Positions 60,328-64,000 of a DNA stretch of 64,000 nt are shown here, piece by piece. The position numbers and the translations under genes are program-made. The DNA lies in contig NZ_JAGGPQ010000027.1 in assembly GCF_018613675.1 (NCBI RefSeq), positions 1 through 64,000 on the forward strand, written 5' to 3'. The notes below the pieces were generated by a model. The model ran no database searches and was not told where the DNA came from. It saw only the letters and a program-made list of their open reading frames with translations. Position 1 is the first letter of the stretch; every line of letters begins with the position of its first letter. Origin of the DNA: Arthrobacter sp. ISL-85 (GTDB lineage Bacteria > Actinomycetota > Actinomycetes > Actinomycetales > Micrococcaceae).

Positions 60328-60831
60328 TTAGCTGGAAGCAGTGGATTCCTGCTCGGACAGCCGGGCCAGGAGCCCGTCGTAGCGGGGCGGCATGAGTTCC
60401 AGGATGGAGATGGCCGTGCTGGTCCGCTGGATCCCGTCGATCTCCAGGATCTGGTTGGTGATGCGGTAGAGGTCGCTGGTGCCGCGGGCCACCACCTTGG
60501 CCATGAGGTCCGCGTCGCCGGTGGTGGCGTGCACCTCGATGACCTCCGGGATCGCGGCGAGCCCGTCCTCCACCGAGCCCGTCCGGGTCTGGCTGATCGA
60601 CAGGGAGAGGAAGGCCATCAGTTCGTAGCCGAGCGCAGCGGGGTCCAGCCTGCGGCTGAAGGAACGGAGCGCGCCGCTGCGCTCCAGCCGCGCTAGCCGG
60701 GCGTGGACGGTGTTGCGGGCGACGCCGAGTGTCCGGGAGAGTGCCAGGGCGCTGGCTTCGGGGTCCTTGTCCAGGGCCAGGATGATCCTGCCGTCGAGCG
60801 AATCGAGGGTCCGGGATGTTGTGATGGTCAT
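60328..60831 (-). CDS. Lrp/AsnC-family regulator
   Basis: 167 residues. The HTH is in LDSLDGRIILALDKDPEASA and GVARNTVHARLARLERSGAL, and the AsnC ligand domain has VHATTGDADLMAKVVARGTS and QILEIDGIQRTSTAISILEL. Such regulators sense amino acids. It is divergent from the aminotransferase (93 bases apart), an AT-rich gap that would hold both promoters. Confidence 0.93.
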   Translation of the reverse strand: MTITTSRTLDSLDGRIILALDKDPEASALALSRTLGVARNTVHARLARLERSGALRSFSRRLDPAALGYELMAFLSLSISQTRTGSVEDGLAAIPEVIEVHATTGDADLMAKVVARGTSDLYRITNQILEIDGIQRTSTAISILELMPPRYDGLLARLSEQESTASS

Positions 60832-60924
60832 ATTTTCACCAGAGGTACTAGAAGTTGAGCAGAAGTCCCAAGCACAAAAGCGTATCTTGCATTGTGGTCC
60901 GGGTCACTTCCATGATCGGTCCTC

Positions 60925-62034
60925 ATGAGCCCTGAACAACTCCTGGCCGAAACCGAGACCGCGCTGCCCACCCTGCGCGCCGCGGTGACCGGTCTTCCGG
61001 CCTACGTCCCTGGCCGGCGCAGCCTCGGTGCGGACATCGCCGCCCTCGCCAGCAACGAAAGCCACTACGAGCCCCTGCCGGCAGCCACCGCCGCGGTGGC
61101 CGAAGCGGCCGGCCGGATGAACCGCTATCCGGACATGGCCGCCGTCGAACTCCGCGAACGGCTCGCCCAGCACCTGGGCGTCACCCTGGAAGAGGTGGCG
61201 GTGGGGCCCGGCAGCGTGGGCGTCCTGCAGCAGATCATCACCGGACTGTGCGACGCCGGGGATGAAGTGGTGTTCGCGTGGCGCTCCTTCGAGGCGTACC
61301 CCATCCTGGTGGAGCTGGCGGGCGCCCGGCCGGTCCGCGTCCCGCTGGACCGCGCCGAGGGCCACGACCTGGACGCCATGGCCGCCGCCATCACCGACCG
61401 CACCAAAGTCATCCTGCTCTGCACCCCCAACAACCCCACCGGCGTGCCGATCAGCCACCACCGCCTCGAGGCCTTTCTGCAGTCCGTCCGCTCCGACATC
61501 CTGGTGGTGATCGACGAGGCCTACGTGGAGTACGCCGAGGCCGGAAGCGGCCCCGACTCCCTGGCGCTCTACCGCCGGTTCCCGAACGTCTGCATCCTGC
61601 GCACCTTCTCCAAGGCCTACGGGCTCGCCGGCCTGCGCGTCGGGTACGCCATTACGACGGCGACAATTGCCGAAGGTTTGCAGCGCACCGCCCTGCCGTT
61701 CGCCGTGAGCGCGCTGGCGCAGAAGGCGGCCATCGCCTCGCTGGACGCGGGGGAGGAGATGGCCGCGCGGGTTTCCCTGGTGAAGCAGGAGCGTGCCCGG
61801 ATGGCCGCCGAGCTGGAGGCCCAGGGATGGAAATTGCAGCCCAGCCGGGGGAACTTCCTTTGGATCCGCGCCGACGCCCCGCTTCTGGCCTTGCTCGTGG
61901 ATGCGTTCGATGCCGCGGGAATTCTGGTCCGGGCGTACCAGGGCGACGGCGTGCGGATCACCGTGGCCGACCCCGCCTCCAACAACCGCGTGCTCCGGCT
62001 CCTCGCAGCCCACGCGGCCGTGGCAGCTTCCTGA
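60925..62034 (+). CDS. HisC-like aminotransferase (class I/II)
   Basis: 369 residues. Signatures: LASNESHYEPLPAATAAVAE, GPGSVGVLQQIITGLCDAGD, LCTPNNPTGVPISHHRLEAF, VVIDEAYVEYA and FSKAYGLAGLRVGYAI, where the K binds PLP. It belongs to the HisC/phenylalanine-aminotransferase group. Here it sits beside an Lrp gene, a TPP enzyme and an amino-acid permease rather than his genes, so an aromatic or other amino-acid transaminase is likelier than histidinol-phosphate transaminase. The ribosome site is weak (GATCGGTCC). Confidence 0.9.
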   Translation: MSPEQLLAETETALPTLRAAVTGLPAYVPGRRSLGADIAALASNESHYEPLPAATAAVAEAAGRMNRYPDMAAVELRERLAQHLGVTLEEVAVGPGSVGVLQQIITGLCDAGDEVVFAWRSFEAYPILVELAGARPVRVPLDRAEGHDLDAMAAAITDRTKVILLCTPNNPTGVPISHHRLEAFLQSVRSDILVVIDEAYVEYAEAGSGPDSLALYRRFPNVCILRTFSKAYGLAGLRVGYAITTATIAEGLQRTALPFAVSALAQKAAIASLDAGEEMAARVSLVKQERARMAAELEAQGWKLQPSRGNFLWIRADAPLLALLVDAFDAAGILVRAYQGDGVRITVADPASNNRVLRLLAAHAAVAAS

Positions 62035-62081
62035 TCCTTTCCCCAACTCCGTTGCACCTATTAAGTAAGAGGAATCCCTTT

Positions 62082-63491
62082 ATGGAACACCAGACAACGA
62101 CGTCTGCCCGCGCGCTGGGCGCGGCCCTCAAGCCCCGGCAGCTGACCATGATGGGCCTGGGCAGCGCCATCGGCGCCGGCCTGTTCATCGGCTCCGGCGC
62201 CGGCATCCAGGCCGCCGGCCCGGCTGTGCTGATCTCCTACCTCGTCGCCGGCACGCTCATCATCCTGGTCATGTGGGCGCTCGGCGAGATGGCCGCCGCC
62301 AACCCGGACAGCGGCGCCTTCTCCGTGTACACCGCCAAGGCCTACGGGCCGGTGGCCGGCGCCACGGTGGGCTGGCTCTGGTGGATCCAGCTGGTGGTGG
62401 TCATCGCCGCCGAGGCGCTGGGCGCAGCAGGCCTGCTAGCGACGATCTTCCCGGCGCTGCCGGTGTGGCTGATGGCCTTCGTGTTCATTGTGGTGCTCAC
62501 CGCCGTGAACCTGACCAGTGTGAAGAACTTCGGCGAGTTCGAGTTCTGGTTCGCCCTGCTGAAGGTCGCGGCGATTGTCGGGTTCCTGCTGGTGGGCTTT
62601 GCCCTGCTGTTCGGCTGGCTGCCGGGCGTGCAGTCTCCGGGCCTGTCTAACTTCACCGGTGCTGGCTTCGCGCCCAGTGGTTTTGCCGGAATTGCGACGG
62701 CGCTGTTTGTGGTTGCGTTCGCGTTCGGCGGCACCGAGATCGTGTCCGTGGCTGCAGCCGAGACGGCCGAGCCTGCACGGAGCGTGAAGAAAGCAGTCCG
62801 GACGGTGCTGTGGCGGATTTTGGTGTTCTACATCGGCGCCATCTTTGTGATTGCTGCTGTTGTTCCGGTGGGTTCGGCGGGGCTGAAGAGCCCGTTCGCC
62901 GCGGTGCTGGACGCCGCCGGCATGCCGGGTGCAGCAACCGCCATCACGCTGGTGGCTGTGGCGGCGCTGCTCTCCGCCCTCAACGCCAACCTCTACGGTG
63001 CTTCCCGGATGGCGTTCTCCCTGGCCGAGCGAGGTGAAGCTCCTCGTTGGCTTGCTTCGGTTTCGAAGGCCCGGGTTCCGGTGGCCGCGGTGCTGGCCAG
63101 CGTGGCGTTTGGTGTTGTGACGGTGGTGCTGGAGCTGGCCTTCCCCGAGAAGATCCTCCCTGTCCTGCTCAACACTGTCGGCTCGACCTGCCTGCTGGTG
63201 TGGACGTCCGCGCTCTTGGCCCAGCTCGCCCTGCGGTTCCGTGCTGACCGCGAGGGAACAGAGCTTCCGCTGCGCATGCCCGGTTTCCCCTGGCTGACTT
63301 CGCTTGGACTGCTAATCCTTGCGGCGATCTTCACGGTGGGTTTCATCGGCGAGGATTCCCGCCCCCAGCTGGTGAGCACCTTCGGACTTGTGGTGCTGCT
63401 GGCGGTGGGCTGCTGGTTGAACCAGCGGAACGAGAAGGTTCCGGCTGCTGAAGCATCGGACGAAGCCAAGCCAAGGGTGTTCGTCGACTAG
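62082..63491 (+). CDS. APC-family amino-acid permease
   Basis: 469 residues with 12 membrane helices. GLGSAIGAGLFIGSGAGIQA at the start is the APC fingerprint, followed by AFAFGGTEIVSVAAAETAEP in the seventh region and LSALNANLYGASRMAFSLAE later. It is the AAT (GABA/aromatic) type. It lies 47 bases after the aminotransferase with AAGAGGAATCC as ribosome site, so it is probably co-transcribed. The frame runs further upstream inside the aminotransferase as shadow; ATG 62082 is preferred. Confidence 0.95.
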   Translation: MEHQTTTSARALGAALKPRQLTMMGLGSAIGAGLFIGSGAGIQAAGPAVLISYLVAGTLIILVMWALGEMAAANPDSGAFSVYTAKAYGPVAGATVGWLWWIQLVVVIAAEALGAAGLLATIFPALPVWLMAFVFIVVLTAVNLTSVKNFGEFEFWFALLKVAAIVGFLLVGFALLFGWLPGVQSPGLSNFTGAGFAPSGFAGIATALFVVAFAFGGTEIVSVAAAETAEPARSVKKAVRTVLWRILVFYIGAIFVIAAVVPVGSAGLKSPFAAVLDAAGMPGAATAITLVAVAALLSALNANLYGASRMAFSLAERGEAPRWLASVSKARVPVAAVLASVAFGVVTVVLELAFPEKILPVLLNTVGSTCLLVWTSALLAQLALRFRADREGTELPLRMPGFPWLTSLGLLILAAIFTVGFIGEDSRPQLVSTFGLVVLLAVGCWLNQRNEKVPAAEASDEAKPRVFVD

Positions 63492-63531
63492 GATGACGTG
63501 TTCGGCCAACCCAGCTTCCTGATAGAGAACG

Positions 63532-63559
63532 GGTGCGTCCAGCTTAAGCTGGGCGCACC
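63532..63559 (+). terminator. Terminator after the permease
   Basis: GGTGCGTCCAGCTT (63532-63545) and AAGCTGGGCGCACC (63546-63559) are a near-perfect inverted repeat (one G-T pair), followed by GTCTCC without a T run. It ends the aminotransferase-permease unit. Confidence 0.8.
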
Positions 63560-64000
63560 GTCTCCATGTAAGCTGGCGCCGGCCTTAAGGCGGTCGACTA
63601 CTCAACGCCCGCCGCTCCGCAGCAGGGCCATTCGGAGGGACTCCCTCAGCAAGGCAGTAGCAAACCACCGCGGGGATTAGATCGTCGACAATTACCAAGT
63701 TCCCCGGAGGCCTTGAAGTTGGACTTCACGCTTCGAACCTTCGGCGCTGCCGTCGTCGCCCGGAGTCATCTTGAGGGTGAATATTTCAGCGCGGGCGTTC
63801 TCGTGTGGAGCCCGTCGGCAGATGCGGTTTCTGTTGCCGACCGAGAACTCAGACGCTCGTGGAGGAAATTTGTCCGTTTGGCTCGAGACCGAACTTGAGC
63901 ATTTGCTGTAGTCGGTCGTTATCAGGACTGCAGCGCGCCAGCTCGTGGAGCCCATACGAGTCTCCACCATCGGCGGCCTTTCGTGCCAGGCGTTCAGCTT
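63560..64000. other. Intergenic end of the window, no supported gene
   Basis: 441 bases with no gene I can support. A plus-strand frame (63713-63898, TTG start) and a longer minus-strand frame overlap in it; neither has a clear ribosome site or family resemblance. A gene that starts beyond 64000 may explain part of it. Confidence 0.5.

Noticed and set aside
63692..63970. Overlapping frames at the right edge as a gene
   Set aside because: No ribosome site, no family resemblance, and the two strands compete. The evidence is too thin.

Overview
The window is about 64 kb of high-GC actinobacterial chromosome. The 5S rRNA sequence, GTG/TTG starts, Micrococcaceae-type gene content and actinobacterial Ter genes point to an Arthrobacter/Pseudarthrobacter-like soil bacterium. 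This assignment is made by eye and was not checked by a search. I see no insertion sequences, CRISPR arrays, tRNAs or phage genes.

Layout. (1) 1-432: 3' end of a 23S rRNA gene, 5S rRNA and a terminator. (2) 535-9574: an APH-family kinase, then a 5-oxoproline (pyroglutamate) locus. It holds pxpA, a pxpB-pxpC fusion, a biotin carboxylase-BCCP fusion, a GntR/FCD regulator, a DUF969/DUF979 permease-like pair and DUF2891. The same perfect 11-bp dyad stands before pxpA and before DUF969, which suggests one regulon. (3) 10054-22118: a lactate and gluconeogenesis block. lldP, a GntR regulator and a FAD/Fe-S oxidase run leftward, and lutABC with ppsR and ppsA run rightward. Three copies of TGGTCNGACCA sit in the divergent promoter region. 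Together they would import lactate, oxidise it to pyruvate and convert pyruvate to PEP. (4) 22163-36791: mixed housekeeping and accessory genes: DinB-like, K+ channel-like, GNAT, DUF1214/DUF1254, slipin, an OFA-type MFS carrier with a 48-aa partner, DUF1295, a secreted propeller-like protein coupled to a secreted metallophosphoesterase, a secreted HNH nuclease, and small proteins. (5) 36829-44474: a PEP-synthase/rifampin-phosphotransferase-like enzyme with a DUF998 protein, GYD protein, a small protein with four (G)(S/T)YVT repeats, and a MarR regulator facing a membrane protein and an SDR.

(6) 44702-57649: a Ter (tellurite/stress) island, the most interesting part. Eleven tightly packed minus-strand genes encode a DUF475/TerC-like membrane protein, three standard TerD proteins, TelA, a helical protein, a divergent TerD, a possible degenerate TerD-like protein, an HpcH/HpaI-type lyase, one 855-aa PRTase-TRSP-StiP fusion, and a HAD hydrolase. 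A vWA protein and a DUF4839 protein lie just beyond on the other strand. The layout matches the published idea of a Ter membrane/metal-sensing module joined to a nucleoside-like metabolite pathway, here with two phosphoribosyltransferase-like parts fused. (7) 57736-63559: an NAD(P)-binding protein, a TPP-dependent enzyme, an Lrp regulator and, divergently, a HisC-like aminotransferase with an amino-acid permease. This looks like an amino-acid uptake and catabolism locus. The last 440 bases hold nothing I can support.

All functional calls rest on motifs and context read by eye.
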